Shown here: positions 42,337-54,389 of the stretch, piece after piece
Layout of the letters: each line of letters starts with the position of its first letter
Numbering within the stretch: the first letter of the stretch is position 1
NCBI GenBank assembly: GCA_963971425.1
Contig: OZ020514.1
Span: 10,607,218-10,671,217, forward strand
DNA: 64,000 nt
From: Bryoerythrophyllum caledonicum
Lineage: Eukaryota > Streptophyta > Bryopsida > Pottiales > Pottiaceae
Direction: 5' to 3'
Program-made: the position numbers and the translations under genes
The notes under the pieces: model-generated
Databases searched by the model: none
What the model saw: only the letters and a program-made list of their open reading frames with translations
What the model was told of the DNA's origin: nothing

Positions 42337-42729
42337 GTCACGAAGACAGTATCAACCTGCCTGAGTCTGCTCTCTATTGCCGCTGCTGCATCTGCAAGCG
42401 AGTGATCGCCAAGTTACTTCCAGGTGAGCCTTGCATGAAGTGTTTTGTATTTAATAACATCTCTCACTCATGCTAGACGTTTTCTATGTTTTTACTGCTC
42501 ATAGCGATTTAGCAAGCTTTATAACAAAGGGGAAGTTGCAAGACAGGACATACTAAGCAGTGAATCTAGTAGTCGTCTACAGACTTACATGTAGTATACT
42601 GCACAAGGAGTTCTTCAGGCTCTGCTTCAAATGTCCGACCCCTGCTCTAGAAGTCGTCAGTAGCACTGTAGCATTTCGTTCACCCTTAACGAGTACTGTT
42701 TTCTCTTTTCTTTTCCCCAGTTCACTACT

Positions 42730-43100
42730 GTTTTGTTTTATTTATTATGTTTCGGTTGCTTTCAGATTGATCTCTGCTTTGATTTCATTGTTGGATGCGC
42801 TTGTGATGTTGCGTGCACGTTGCAGGCTTGGTTGTGGTGGTGTAAGCACCGTGTGTGGCTGACATCCAGGATTCTTTGGATTTGGCAGTCGTTCACCCCT
42901 TGTAAATTTAATTTCCATTTTATTTTTATTTTTTCCATTTCACCACTGTTTTTTTTTTTTGGTTTTGGTTTCGGTTGAGTACAGACTGTTCTCTGCTTTG
43001 ATTTCATTGCTGGATGCGCTTGTGATGTTGCAGGCTTGGTTGTGGTGGTGGAAGCACCGTGTGTGGCTGACATCAGGAGACTTTGGATTTGGCAGTCTCA
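42730..43100 (+). repeat. Local duplication of the exon start region
   Basis: The stretch CTCTGCTTTGATTTCATTG ... GCTTGGTTGTGGTGGTG ... GATTTGGCAGTC occurs at about 42,770-42,890 and again at about 42,980-43,100, doubling the presumed splice acceptor (TTGCAG then GCTTGG). The left arm has one copy. Confidence 0.8.
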
Positions 43101-43144
43101 CTTTATTGAAGGATTGAAGGAGTTTTTGTCTAACACGTACAACC

Positions 43145-45405
43145 GTGCGAAAACTGACGAAAATGTACAAGCCCGTGAATACAGGTACATGCCACAGCCG
43201 ATGGTGTCCAGCGTATCTTCCCGCCTTTATGGACAACATTACACAGTTGCCGGTAACTGCGTTGTGCACAAATGTCTCTTGGACGTTTCAGTACCTCCTC
43301 AATTCTGAATCAGATCAGCTTTTACTTGAATACAATCAGTGGCTTCTCCCGGCTTGCCAGCTCTGGTGTGGCGAGCCAGGTCACCAGCTTCTCCAGTTGC
43401 AATCTGCCCAGGTGTCGCGGACAGTGGCCATATTCATCTGGTTCATGGTGATACTGATGATGACTTGTGCTGTTTTCCAATTGGTGTCGATTTTCTTTGA
43501 GAGGGGAGCAAGAAAAGTGGCCATGATTGGAGGCCCCTTTTTTCTGGCTTTCATGGCCTTGAGTGTCAGCTTCCTTTCATCGGGGGCATACGACACAGTA
43601 TTCTATCCAATTGTTGGAGCAACGAACGTGGCTGCCTTAAGCTACTTTTTTTCAAGTTTCCAGTACAGCATCGGTGTAACGTATGAGCTAGCTTCAGCAA
43701 CTGCACTAGTTTTCACCATGTTCCCAACATGGAATCTATTCATTGTGAACAGATCCTGGTTATTCGAATTCGAATTTGAAGTTGATCCGAAATCAGTTAA
43801 AGAACTGATCCGGCTGGTGTTAACGATGTTGATAGTATCCTTACTTTGGATCATCCATTCATGTATATATAGAACAGTCGTGTTCAAGGCTAGTTGGATT
43901 GCAGCATTCAATAGACAAAAGCGTGAGGGAAAAACTGAAGGCAAAGACTTTATGAGTGGATTGTGGATCCTGTCAGGTGCCCAAGGTCATCCAACATGGC
44001 GGACTCCTACTGGCCAAAGCTTCGGACTCTACTTGACTGTGTTTTCATGGATTGTTGCTGTGAGAATTCATAGTTTTGTGGCACAAGAGAACTACTGCGA
44101 AGAAGATCTGATCCTGTTCCACATATTGTGGTGGGCACCGCCTATAATTTTGACACTGGCAATGTTGACCACTCAATTCTGCATGTGCAGGAAGGCTTCT
44201 TGTGATGTCCAAGGTACTTATATATACTCAGCCCTTCAGCGCACTTTGATAGTGTACAAGGTAAAGAGTTGACATATGTTGGTGGTTAAACATCCAATGT
44301 TTAATAATGATGCATCACTTTTTTGGCAGGCAATATCTGTACTTCGCTCTGGGACTGGATAGTGGCTGACATTGAATTGCTGTGGAAATCCAAGAAACAC
44401 ATGGAGGAAGCATTAATCAGCTACAGATTGGGAAGAGACACTTTGGAAGTAGAGAACAGCGAAGAGGTGAGAAAATACAAAATAGCATTTTGTGGTGGGA
44501 TGGTGGATGACAAGTTGCTAGCTACAATATTGTGGGTGGCTGAAGTCATTCTCATGGTGATCGCATATCCTGGCATCTTAGTATGTAAAAGTTTACAGTC
44601 GCTTGGAATACATATTACCAGGCTGAAATGGTGCCAAGGCTCATCAGACTTTAAGTTGAGCGAAATGATTCGAGCATATCAAGTAGTATGTGAGCGGTGT
44701 TCCAAGGCTATCAAATCCGACACGGGAGAAGAGAGAACCACATATAAACGTTCAAGGATGGAAAACCATGATGGCTTACAATATTTGGAGATTGACGAAG
44801 CCATTCGCACTATGTTGAGAAAACGCAGCAAGCACATTCAGCTATCTCTTGTACTGGACAATTTAGGTCCATCATGCTTCTTATACTTACTTGCAATGCT
44901 TAAGGAGGTGTTGAATGTAGAAACCACGTCAGAATTAGAAACCCCGATACTCGATGTGAATGGAGAGGATGGCTCCAACGAAGGAACCACGTCATTAGAA
45001 ACCCTGATACTCGATGAGAATGGAGAGGATGGCTCCAACGAAGGAACCACGTCATTACCTGAGGATAGTGCAGAGGATGACTCTAAAGGAATGAAGGCAT
45101 TGGAGTCAGGAGCCACATCACCTAATCCGATTGTAGAAGACTCCGACGGGTTGAAGGCGTTGAACTCAGGAAACACAACACCTAATTCAATTGCAGAAGA
45201 CTCTGACGGGTTGAAGGCGTTGAACTCAGGAAACACAACATCTAACTCAATTGTAGAAGACTCCGACGGGTTGAAGGCGTTGAACTCAGGAAACACAACA
45301 TCTAACTCAATTGTAGAAGACTCCGACGGGTTGAAGGTGTTGAACTCAGGAAACACAACACCTAATTCAATTGTTGAGGATGACTCCATCGAAGATATCG
45401 AGTGA
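43145..45405 (+). CDS. Unrecognised multi-pass membrane protein, right copy (two visible exons)
   Basis: Paralogue of the gene at 34,076-36,114, on the opposite strand and pointing away from it. Exon 43,145-44,213, intron 44,214-44,329 (GT...AG), exon 44,330-45,405 with TGA. The first ATG in frame is at 43,163; an upstream exon is likely because the left copy's similarity continues further. Same landmarks: GTCHSRWCPAYLPAFMD, LWCGEPGHQLLQL, WILSGAQGHPTWRTPTGQSF and membrane segments IFIWFMVILMMTCAVFQLV, VLTMLIVSLLWIIHSC and HILWWAPPIILTLAML. Exon 2 adds LLATILWVAEVILMVIAYPG and the soluble KRSKHIQLSLVLDNLGPSC. The C-terminal 150 residues are acidic repeats: two NGEDGSNEGTTS units and then four 20-residue DSDGLKALNSGNTT-type units. 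Function and location unknown. Confidence 0.78.
45128..45372 (+). repeat. 60-bp coding tandem repeat
   Basis: Four units of exactly 60 bp in frame, each giving EDSDGLKALNSGNTT(P/S)NSI, with only a few substitutions between units. They lie in the last exon of the right membrane-protein gene. Confidence 0.95.
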
Positions 45406-45648
45406 TAAAGTTGAATTGTATTGCTTGAATTCACTTAGAATTCAAACTTGTAAACATGAATAGAGATTGTTCATGTAGCTCATTTATGTTGACAGAAAAA
45501 CCTGTTGTTTCTGTTCGTTGATATGCAATTGAGCTTCTTCTGCAAATTTTCTGTGTCAATACATCGACCCTTCCAGAATCCTTCTCCGGTGAGATTCTGC
45601 CACTACCGTAACCAGAGTTCCTTGTTGGCAGACGTGACGTTGCATGTG

Positions 45649-46165
45649 CATGATCGCATACGAATGAACCTGATTCATGCCGTCGATGAAGACCAAGTGT
45701 GTCTATATTCAGTAGATATAAGATGGAAACAACAAGTACATGTAGTGACTTCGATAGCATGATCGGTGAGTGCAGTTACTTGTTCACAAGTTGGGCAGGT
45801 GTAGATTATTACTGTCTGTGAATTCAGGTGATCAGTTAGAATTTGAGGAAGCAGCAACGTCAAGTTTAGTTCAGTGCTAGATCTGGAACCACTCATGATC
45901 GCATACGAATGAACCTGATTCATGCCGTCGATGAAGACCAAGTGTGTCTGTATTCAGTAGATATAAGATGCAAACAGCAAGTACATGTCCTGGCTTCGAA
46001 AGCATGATCACCGGTGAGTGCAGTTACATATTCACAAGTTGGGCATGCAGGTGAAGATTATTACTGTCTGTGGATTCAGGTGATCAGTTAGAATTATTTT
46101 GAGGAAGCAGCAACGTCTTAAGTTTAGTTCAGTGCTAGATCTGGAACTACTCATGATCGCATATG
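45649..46165 (+). repeat. Tandem repeat, unit about 245 bp
   Basis: The segment CATGATCGCATACGAATGAACCTG ... GTTCAGTGCTAGATCTGGAAC (about 45,649-45,890) is followed by a second copy (about 45,895-46,145) and the start of a third (CTCATGATCGCATATGAAG). No gene is recognised within 45,406-46,445. Confidence 0.85.
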
Positions 46166-46445
46166 AAGTTTATTCAACTTGGTGCTTGCATGATTTGATG
46201 TTAGCTAGGCTTTATGCTGAAGCGGTTGTTCGACGTTGGCACACAAGTTCTTCGACTAAACCAATTTTTTTAACCGAATGATTCATCGTAAGAGGCAATC
46301 TGAATGAACTTGCGATGATGCAAGAAGAGCGTCAGACATACTTCAACTGAGAGGCACAGTTAGTAAAATTAAGAAAGAAAATAACGCAGACATGCCATTG
46401 ACTAACTTCAATATGATGGGCTTGAAGAAGGAAACGATCAAGCGT

Positions 46446-46596
46446 CACTACAAGGAAATAGGGTGTTTAGCAACGTTTTGAAAAAAATTTAAGCAATGTC
46501 TAAGGGCTTGCTTTTGAAAGAAGGAACAGGTGTAGCGTGGTTTTATGTACAAAGCAAGCCCTTAGGCGTTGCTAAACACCCTTCTTTCTTGTAGTG
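46446..46596. mobile_element. Mini-CACTA (deleted En/Spm-like MITE)
   Basis: Begins CACTACAAGGAAATAGGGTG and ends CACCCTTCTTTCTTGTAGTG, matching the plant CACTA terminal signature CACTACAAGAAA. Inner mirror GTTTAGCAACG / CGTTGCTAAAC and GGGCTTGC / GCAAGCCC. The length of 151 bp leaves no coding room. The 3-bp target-site duplication expected for CACTA elements is not preserved (CGT versus CAT). Confidence 0.75.
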
Positions 46597-46599
46597 CAT

Positions 46600-46800
46600 G
46601 GTTGCTCGACCTTTAAACACATGACAAGCAACAATAAGTCTTTGTCCTTCACCCTCGATGGGAGGTCCTCCTCTTTTACAAGCTCCAGATTTCCTTATCT
46701 GGTACGCCGCAAGCAGTTTCAATCCGTATGTCATGACGATCAACAAGTCACAAGGACAAACGCTTCTCAATGGCATCTACCAAAGGAATGATGTTTTTTT
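46600..46800 (+). pseudogene. Helitron PIF1-type helicase remnant
   Basis: Two overlapping frames give SRFPYLVRRKQF and YVMTINKSQGQTLLNGIY. The second matches the motif of PIF1-like helicases encoded by Helitrons (MTINKSQGQT). The frame breaks just before it and flanking helicase domains are missing, so it is a small C-terminal scrap. Confidence 0.75.
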
Positions 46801-48084
46801 CTTATGGACAATTGTATGTATTTTGGCGTGCAACAACTCCCGAAAAGTTTCTGTGCTCTTAGAAGGAATAGCACACGTAGGGACAAAATAATGTGCAATG
46901 TTGTATACATCAAAGCGCTTTTCTAATCACATTTTCATCCAATTTCATTCACCGTTTACTCCATTCCACAGTGCATGACACTTGTGGATCCTTTTTTTTT
47001 GTTTGAATTTCGGTTTTTGTGCATTCTATATTTTGTGGAAAATATGGTTATGTCAACTATATGCCCCCTCCTTCACAAAGTACAAGATTTTCAATATTTT
47101 TTTGCGCTTCTCTGTTAGAGACAACGGGTCCCGGTTTGATAACTATGGAAGTGCATAGTGGTCTTTGAACCAAGGCTAGAAGTAGTTTGATTCTTAAATT
47201 GGTCACAATATTCTACATATATGGGGTTGTATTTGAACATGATAAGATTCAGATGTTCAAATGGCGTCCAAATGAAAGATGTTAGTTGAAGAATCTGCAA
47301 TTTAGAGGAAGTCTTGTTGAACATTAATACATTTTTTGTATTCTATAGAGTAAAGTGCGTGCATGTGTATATGATTCCCAATTGACATTTAAAGACTGAG
47401 TTGTCTTAGAGAAGTAGAGGTCATACTGTACCACAAATCTTTGGTTGGTTCTTTTTGTCAGTTTCTTAGATCATTCGATTTACAATTAAAACATGCATTT
47501 CAATATATAATATAACATTCAATCAATTCAAGCACAAAATGCTCATCTACTTCACAAAGTAAACTTGACATATATTCAACTAACATTAATTTGTACAATC
47601 TTCTATAAGATAAATTTTCATGTACACAATCATATATATAAGATAGTTTTCATACAAACATTCATCAATAATCTTATGAATCCTTTCAAATATTTCAAAA
47701 TAATATATATACAAGGACATGGAATTCTATAATGGAGGAAATGATTTTCATTAAATCACATTAATGTGATGCTTAAGAAATCTTTAGACATATTTGAAGC
47801 ACTTCTCTACTATGTTAGAATGTCTTTTGTACTTTTTTTACTGAATGAAAGTTCCATCTACATATATAGGTTGTATATGAATTGAATTGTAGAACCTATC
47901 CTTCTTCATGTAGTTGTTGCAACCACATGTAATGAAGTTTCTTAGTACTACCTATCTTAATCTAATTTCTAAAACAATAATAGTACATAAAAATGGATTT
48001 TAAAAGAAAGTAAATTCACGTTTACAAATCCAATTCCTTTTATAATTATCTGACTTTTCTTGTGATGAGATTAAAGACCTATAT

Positions 48085-48085
48085 G

Positions 48086-48117
<32 letters not shown>

Positions 48118-48128
48118 TGTATGTATAT
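48085..48128. repeat. GTAT tetranucleotide microsatellite
   Basis: About ten perfect GTAT units in AT-rich DNA. Confidence 0.9.
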
Positions 48129-48245
48129 AATTCATATTATTGGATATAATATTTTACTTGGCGGATGACTTATCAATTACTTACTCAAAGATTTAATTTT
48201 CATATGATGCAAATTTTTATTATTAAGATTGAGTATATTGGTAAG

Positions 48246-48388
48246 AAAAAGAAGTCCGGTCCCATCAGAAGAAGGGGGTTGGAGTAAATAAAGTGTATGT
48301 TTGTTCCACCATTAAACTGATGTCCACCAGACATGGATTTAGTAGTATAAAACTACTCCCCCCTCTCAAGGGTAGACACTATATAACC
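48246..48388 (-). mobile_element. Solo 3' end of the non-LTR retrotransposon family (copy D)
   Basis: The reverse strand carries only the last ~140 bp of the family: the GTGTCTACCCTTGAGAGGGG block, CACTTTATTTACTCC and the eroded terminal stem-loop, ending in a CTTCTTTTTCTT tail. Either an extreme 5' truncation or a SINE that borrows this 3' tail. Confidence 0.75.
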
Positions 48389-49172
48389 TAAAAAATAGAG
48401 TATATTGGTACTACTCATGTATTACAATATCCGGCATCATAATTTATAAAATATTTTACCTCCACATAAAAACATATAATCAAATTGAAACAAATAGTGC
48501 ATCTTATACTAAATTGAATAATTACTATAATACCCTTTGTAACCATCAATTAAGAAATGGCCTATATTTACAAAAATGACTTTAGAAAAAGCCATGCAAA
48601 TGAAATGGTGGTAGTGGGGACATCAAGCAGTGGAGTACAACCAATCAAGTGTTTCTAATTGGTTTTTTTAGTTATTGTTTTAAACTATGCAAAGAATCTT
48701 TGAAGTTATTTTTTGAAACAAAATTAACCAAATTCTCTACTGATCATTGTCACTATTATGCTTTTATAAATTTACAACGTCCAATAGTTTCAAGGTATCC
48801 TTTAAAAAAAAGTAGATTTTGTACAAAAATAATTTGAGGTGCATTCATCAAATTTTTTGTAGATGTCTACTTCTTAATACATAAAAATTTAATCAAATCT
48901 TAAACGTCTAAGCTAGAAGTGGAAGAGTAATGCTGATTAATGATTAATGTGCATAAGGAGTCTATTGGAGGTAGCACATCTAAGTAGGCCATTGGGACCT
49001 AAGTAGCACATGCTACCCTTGTTGCCTCTTCTTGAAGGTTGACTCTATGTAACATAGTTACTAACCATAATTTATTTATTAACTTATTTAATGCCTAAGC
49101 TACAATGAACCCGTTGAAGTTAAGAACTCACTTTAAAGGAATATTAGGGTTTGTCTAAGAATTAGAAAATAC

Positions 49173-50126
49173 TTAACCCCTAAAGGCCCAAGGCATTTTC
49201 ACACCAAAAATGCTACAAATTTGCTTGTTATAGTGCAATGAGTACAAAGGGAAACAAAGTCTTTTATTTCTACATCTAACCATAGGATCTAAATTAGAGC
49301 TCACTAAGTGACGTCTTCACAAAATTTCATAATTTTTTACCGCACAGATTGAAAGCTTATAGTGTGTGAAGTCGAGAAAATGGTTCAATTTTTCCCTGCA
49401 TTGAGTGGATCAGCAAACTTTGACTTCTCTTGGTTTGAAATTTTTGCACTACACAAGGTCTAGATTCTTTACCATCTTGCTAAGCATGAAGTTAGTTTCT
49501 TGTACACCAATTTTTAATGGTAGAAGAAGGGTGTAACATATTCAAAACAATTGTGCAAGGAGTGGAGGTTCAAAAATCACCAACTTACATTATATATTTT
49601 TTGTGAACAAGATATGTTCTAGATGAAAATCCAAACAGTTGATAAAAAGGGTTACAACACATCTTGTAGTGAAAAAAATGAAAATTACACAATATGAATA
49701 TCTCTAAAATTTTTGTGGAAAAGAAAAAGTATATGTAGTACCTTGCCCGACAATTTGTGACAATGTGTGAAGATGTTTGACTTGGGTAAATGTGCTATTT
49801 TTCACTAAAGAAAAGATTTTTTTTTTGACAATATGAAAGAAAATAACATTACTTGCCATTTATTGAAATTCTCACATTTGACTGAGTATTCTAGTAAAAG
49901 TTTTTGGGGTGGCCCGACGTGCCCGCTCTCCTCATTAAAACTTCAAAACCCTGTAACTTTTGCATTGAATGTCAGATTTAAGAAAAAATGGTATGCACAC
50001 ACAAAGCTTTTAGTAATGTCCATTTACTTTAAAAAAATTAGATAGAAATGTTTTAAATTGACACTACAGGAACTTGCCCAAATTCTTAGAGTTCCCCAAG
50101 GGAACTCTTGGGTCTTTAGGGGTTGA
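49173..50126. mobile_element. TTAA-flanked CCCCTAAAGG element, copy 2
   Basis: Left end TTAACCCCTAAAGGCCCAAG, right end CTTGGGTCTTTAGGGGTTGA (one base away from TTAA). The interior shares sequence with copy 1, for example ACACCAATTTTTA and GTGCAAGGAGTGGA. No transposase frame. Confidence 0.85.
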
Positions 50127-50865
50127 ATGGGTTCTAAAAGGACCTAGAATGAAAAATATTTCCAACATTGATGTTTTTAAAAGGGTCGTGTTAGACACAC
50201 TAGTGCCAAATTATCAATTAATCTTAAAATAGAGTTGTCAAACACAATCATTCTCATAAACTCATTTTTCACCTTGTGAAAAAAAATAATAGAAATTTTC
50301 TGAAGCTATTTTTAGAAGATCATTTCTGCTGAACTAGACCCTTGGGTACGGTACCAGCACCAGAGGAGACATCCAGTAACTACAAATAACTCCAAATTTT
50401 TGTTGTCCCTATCGACATCCCATTCTCCGTACCCTTGTGATGATGGCCATTGGCCGCATGCTACACCTGTAGATTTTTGAAGCAAATTACATAAAAGCTG
50501 TTACGCATATGGTACAGTCCTTCTTCAGATTGCAAGTGTGAGCCACAACTTTGGGATGTCAGATTGAGCTATTGGGTTTTATCTGGCAGGGATACTCGAA
50601 GATTTTGTATGCAATCACAAGCATCACCATGCCCTTTCGGCTTCGCGTAATGCAACACCACTCGCATCTTTGACAAAACTTTGCGTGTTTTGCTTCAAAC
50701 AAGTTAATAGCCACGTCCTGATCAAAACATTCACCACTGGAGCACCCAATGCGTTGTACTAATGGTAAGGCCACTATGTTACTTAGACCGGGACACATTA
50801 ATTTGGTTCTCTAAGGTCAACTCTTCAAATGCATATGAGGTAAATGCCCCCTCGTAACCGACAAG

Positions 50866-51135
50866 TTAACCCCGAAAGGACCACGGACTATTTTGCTCAA
50901 AACTAGTCCAAAACTATCACTGTCAAAAAGGGGCATGAAAATCACATTTTAGAGTAAGGTTTTGGATTTTTAACTACAAGATCTTTAAATAGATTTCTAC
51001 ATTAACATGCCATGGTTTTTTGGTTGCAATTCACTGTACAGATGTGAAGATAATAGGGTTAGAAGTGCAAGAAGAAGTTCTTTCCCCCCTGCCCGGCAAT
51101 GTGTGAAGATATTTGACTTGGGTTTAAATATTTTT
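50866..51135. mobile_element. TTAA-flanked element, copy 3 (right end missing)
   Basis: Left end TTAACCCCGAAAGGACCACG. The interior follows copy 1 closely (CAAAACTATCACTGTCAAAA, TTTGGTTGCAATTCACTGTA, GCCCGGCAATGTGTGAAGAT), with internal deletions. No right inverted end is seen. It is followed by a 55-70-bp direct repeat with ATTTTTGACGCATATATAAG twice at about 51,175-51,250. Confidence 0.75.
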
Positions 51136-51259
51136 TTGCACTAAAGACAAAAAATATTTTTGACGCCTTCAAATATTTTTGACGCATATATAAGGAGAAC
51201 AAATAACACTAAAGACAAAAAATATTTTTGACGCATATATAAGGAGAACAAATAATTAT

Positions 51260-54220
51260 ACAATATTTTAATCTAATTTTGGCACAAAAAAACCAAATAT
51301 TAATTGGAAAGAAGAACCAAGAAACAACACAAAGAGTGCATCAGGGCCAACCTCATAATAGTCACGACTAGACCACAAACAAACTGACGGACCTTGAAAA
51401 CTATGTCACCTTGCCTATTGCACACACCCTTAAAACAACCCCAATTGGGGTCAAACGAGGTGGTGGCTTCCATTCTACTTTGATTGGAATCAGCCTTCAC
51501 GACCGGACCCCACGCCACTCTTCCATGGTCCATCAAGCCTTGCAAAATAACACTCCGCACCTTGTGCTTGCTCCAACACTAGTGGTTGATAACCTAGTCA
51601 TTCTTAGCTATTGAGATGGTCCACAGAGTATAAGTACAGTAGGATACCCCACTTTTGGTGTCATAGTGTCCTATATTCATAACAAATTTATTTAAAATGT
51701 ACATAAGTGAGGAGAATTACATTATTGAATATGGTGGAATGATTGACATTACTAATGGATTCTAAGGTCCAAGGGCAATCTTCCATTTGTAATCAATATT
51801 TAGTTTTACTCACTAAAAGCTGGGAATTCAATATAAAAAAATTGGAAATAATTTTCTTACACTTTTGTTGGTTGGTAGAGGAAGCCAATAAGATTCTACA
51901 TGTAGGTCTAACTATTGTTTAATTTGTTTGTCTTTGAAATAACTCTAAAATAAGAATTTTGGTTTTTTTGGTGTCACAATGTACCTCGTTTCATGTTTAG
52001 CATTCCTTGAAAAATTCCTTGTAGAAGGAACTAAATAACAAAAAATTAGGCCCACATGGAGAATCAAGTTAACTTCCATCACCAACCAACCAGAATGAAA
52101 AATAACTAATTTTTAATAAAATTATTGAATTCTCCATTTTTGCCAATTTTGTTTAGGGCATAGTGTGATTCTACCCAACAACGTGATGCCCCTCAACAGA
52201 AGCCAGGTCGTGCTAATGCCCCTGAATTTTCTCAGCCGTGTCAAAAAGATGGCATGCCTTAAGCTAGTCCTTTCCATTGCGTTCCACAAAGATTTTTCAT
52301 CGCGTTAAGGATCCTAACATTAATAATAATACATTATTTTCAATGATAGACAATAGAATTATAATTTCAACCCAAGTGATTTCATATTTGAAATTTGAAT
52401 TGGTTATGAACTTTCAAAGTGTGCTCCCATGTTTAGCCAATGACTGCCATTAGGTACCCTCACAAGTGTTGACCAGAAGTAAGGAGTCTCGATTAGTAGC
52501 AAACTTCCATTTGAAGTTGAATGGGTGGTAATGGGATGAAGGTGGGTTAGATATACCTCCAATTTTTAAAATCTTGGTGATGAGTTTTGGTTGGTCACTG
52601 GGGAGTTATTTAAAACGTGCTTTTGAGTGTGATCTTAACTTCTTGTAGTACTAAATTTTAAAATCTTATAGATGACAATAGTAAAAAGTTGTTTAGATTA
52701 GTCTCATAATGTCTCATCTCAAAGAGGTACTTTTGAGGTGGTTTTGATGAAATACATTCACCGTTGTTCAAGGGTAAAAGTAGTAATAAAATATCTTTTG
52801 AAACCTCGGATTTTTAGAGAAAACTTCATTTATTGAATACTTCTTAAAAATCATAAGATTTTATAAAGTTGTGAACTTTTCATTGTGTATACTATCTAAA
52901 TTAGGTGTGAATATCTAATTAATTTGAATAAAGTAAAAAGATCAATGTAATATAAATTATTTTGTTATTTAGTAAATATGGAACTTTGGATATCATGATC
53001 GATGATGGAATAATCTCAAATTTACATACTTGGCATATATAATTGTCATTTTCATTAAGATGTGTACAATGTTTGTTCAATCATAACATTTTGTATAAAA
53101 GATGATTTGTACATAAATCCTAATTTAATCTTTCACATAAATCGTGTACTGTACAATCATCTTGCTTCAAAGGCTATCTTTTTAAATTAAGATACAACAT
53201 GTCTTTAATTTTAAAAATTGGACAGCTAGAAACCATAAAACAATCCAAACTTAGAAGCTTATATGATGAGCCTTTCATCTCAACCTTGTAACTTTAGCAC
53301 AAAATTTTATTTATCCATGAAAGACATTTTAAACATAATGGATAAATTTGCACGTTTGAACAATTTTCTAAAATCTTATTTCATAACATTATTTTTGAAA
53401 TTGTTTCTTGATATAGGCATATGGATAATCTCATCATGGTGTTTATTTCTTTGATTTGTAAGTAAAATTATATCTTAAATGATACAATTTTTTAAGGCAA
53501 ACTATAGTAAAGAATTTTTTTTGATAACCTTTAATGTTTTTACAAAAAATTGTGTATATATATATGGCATAGAAATGAAGCATTTCATATTCTTCCAAAA
53601 CTTAGTCCGTTTAATAAAAGAAGGCATGATGATTTCATCTTTAGATCTTATTTTATATTCAACTATTATATATTTAAACAAGAAATAAAGTTATCATTCT
53701 AAGGAACTGGCCAAATTCTATGCCCCTATACATTGTAGGGTTTTTCCCCTTATCCTAATTCCCTCCATTACTTGTGATTTTTGGCATGCATTGAACACAT
53801 GGTAGAACATAATTTCATAAACTTAATGCAATGTGTAGTGGAAAGTTACGCCATTATTTTGAGTCAACCTATGTTGCCCATGTGTGCATAGGGTGAAAAG
53901 AAACTATATTGCAATCTTCAAATGCATGTAGTCTACAATACCCACAATCAAATCTTACTAAATTTTTAGAGTGTTTTTTAGTCATACTAAAAGTGAAGAT
54001 CCCAGGGTTGAAAATAATAAAAGGTCCGATCTCATAACATCTCATCTTGAAAAAGCAATTTTAGCGTAGTTTTGTTGAAACATAATCACAATCCTCTAGG
54101 ATTGAATAAAAGGCTTTGAATTGCTGTAATCCGTATAACAACTCAATCTTAGAATTTCATACAATCAACCTTTCAATTCAACCTTGTACAATACTCCACC
54201 CACAAGAATATGTCTTATGT
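51260..54220. other. AT-rich intergenic stretch, no gene seen
   Basis: No frame with recognisable protein on either strand and no clear repeat boundary. The short frames at 51,300-51,600 and 53,260-53,690 look random. Confidence 0.55.
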
Positions 54221-54224
54221 TATA

Positions 54225-54383
54225 AGGTAAGCCTCCCCATAACCAACAAAAACCCATAGCCAACGCCTATAAAATTGGGGTATATCCAACCCTCTTCCAT
54301 CCCATTACCACCAACTTAGCTCCAAATGGAGGTTTGCTATTAGTCAAGACCCTTACTTTTGGTTGTTGGTTATGGGGGTACCT
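54225..54383. repeat. Small imperfect foldback
   Basis: AGGTAAGCCTCCCCATAACC at 54,225 is mirrored by GGTTATGGGGGTACCT ending at 54,383, with a 3-base offset. The mirrored segment is about 28 bp. Possible MITE. Confidence 0.5.
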
Positions 54384-54389
54384 ACTGCT

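Larger units (their letters stand above)
41711..44935 (+). repeat. Large inverted duplication, right arm
   Basis: Reverse-complement counterpart of 34,076-37,130. Differences include a 110-bp insertion (42,227-42,336), a local duplication at 42,760-43,090 and loss of the 166-bp array. Similarity ends inside the last exon, where the right gene has acquired extra C-terminal repeats. Confidence 0.9.
46900..49170. other. AT-rich intergenic stretch, no gene seen
   Basis: Mostly A/T with short random frames. It includes a (GTAT)n microsatellite at about 48,085-48,128 and the retrotransposon 3' end at 48,246-48,388. Nothing else supported. Confidence 0.6.
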
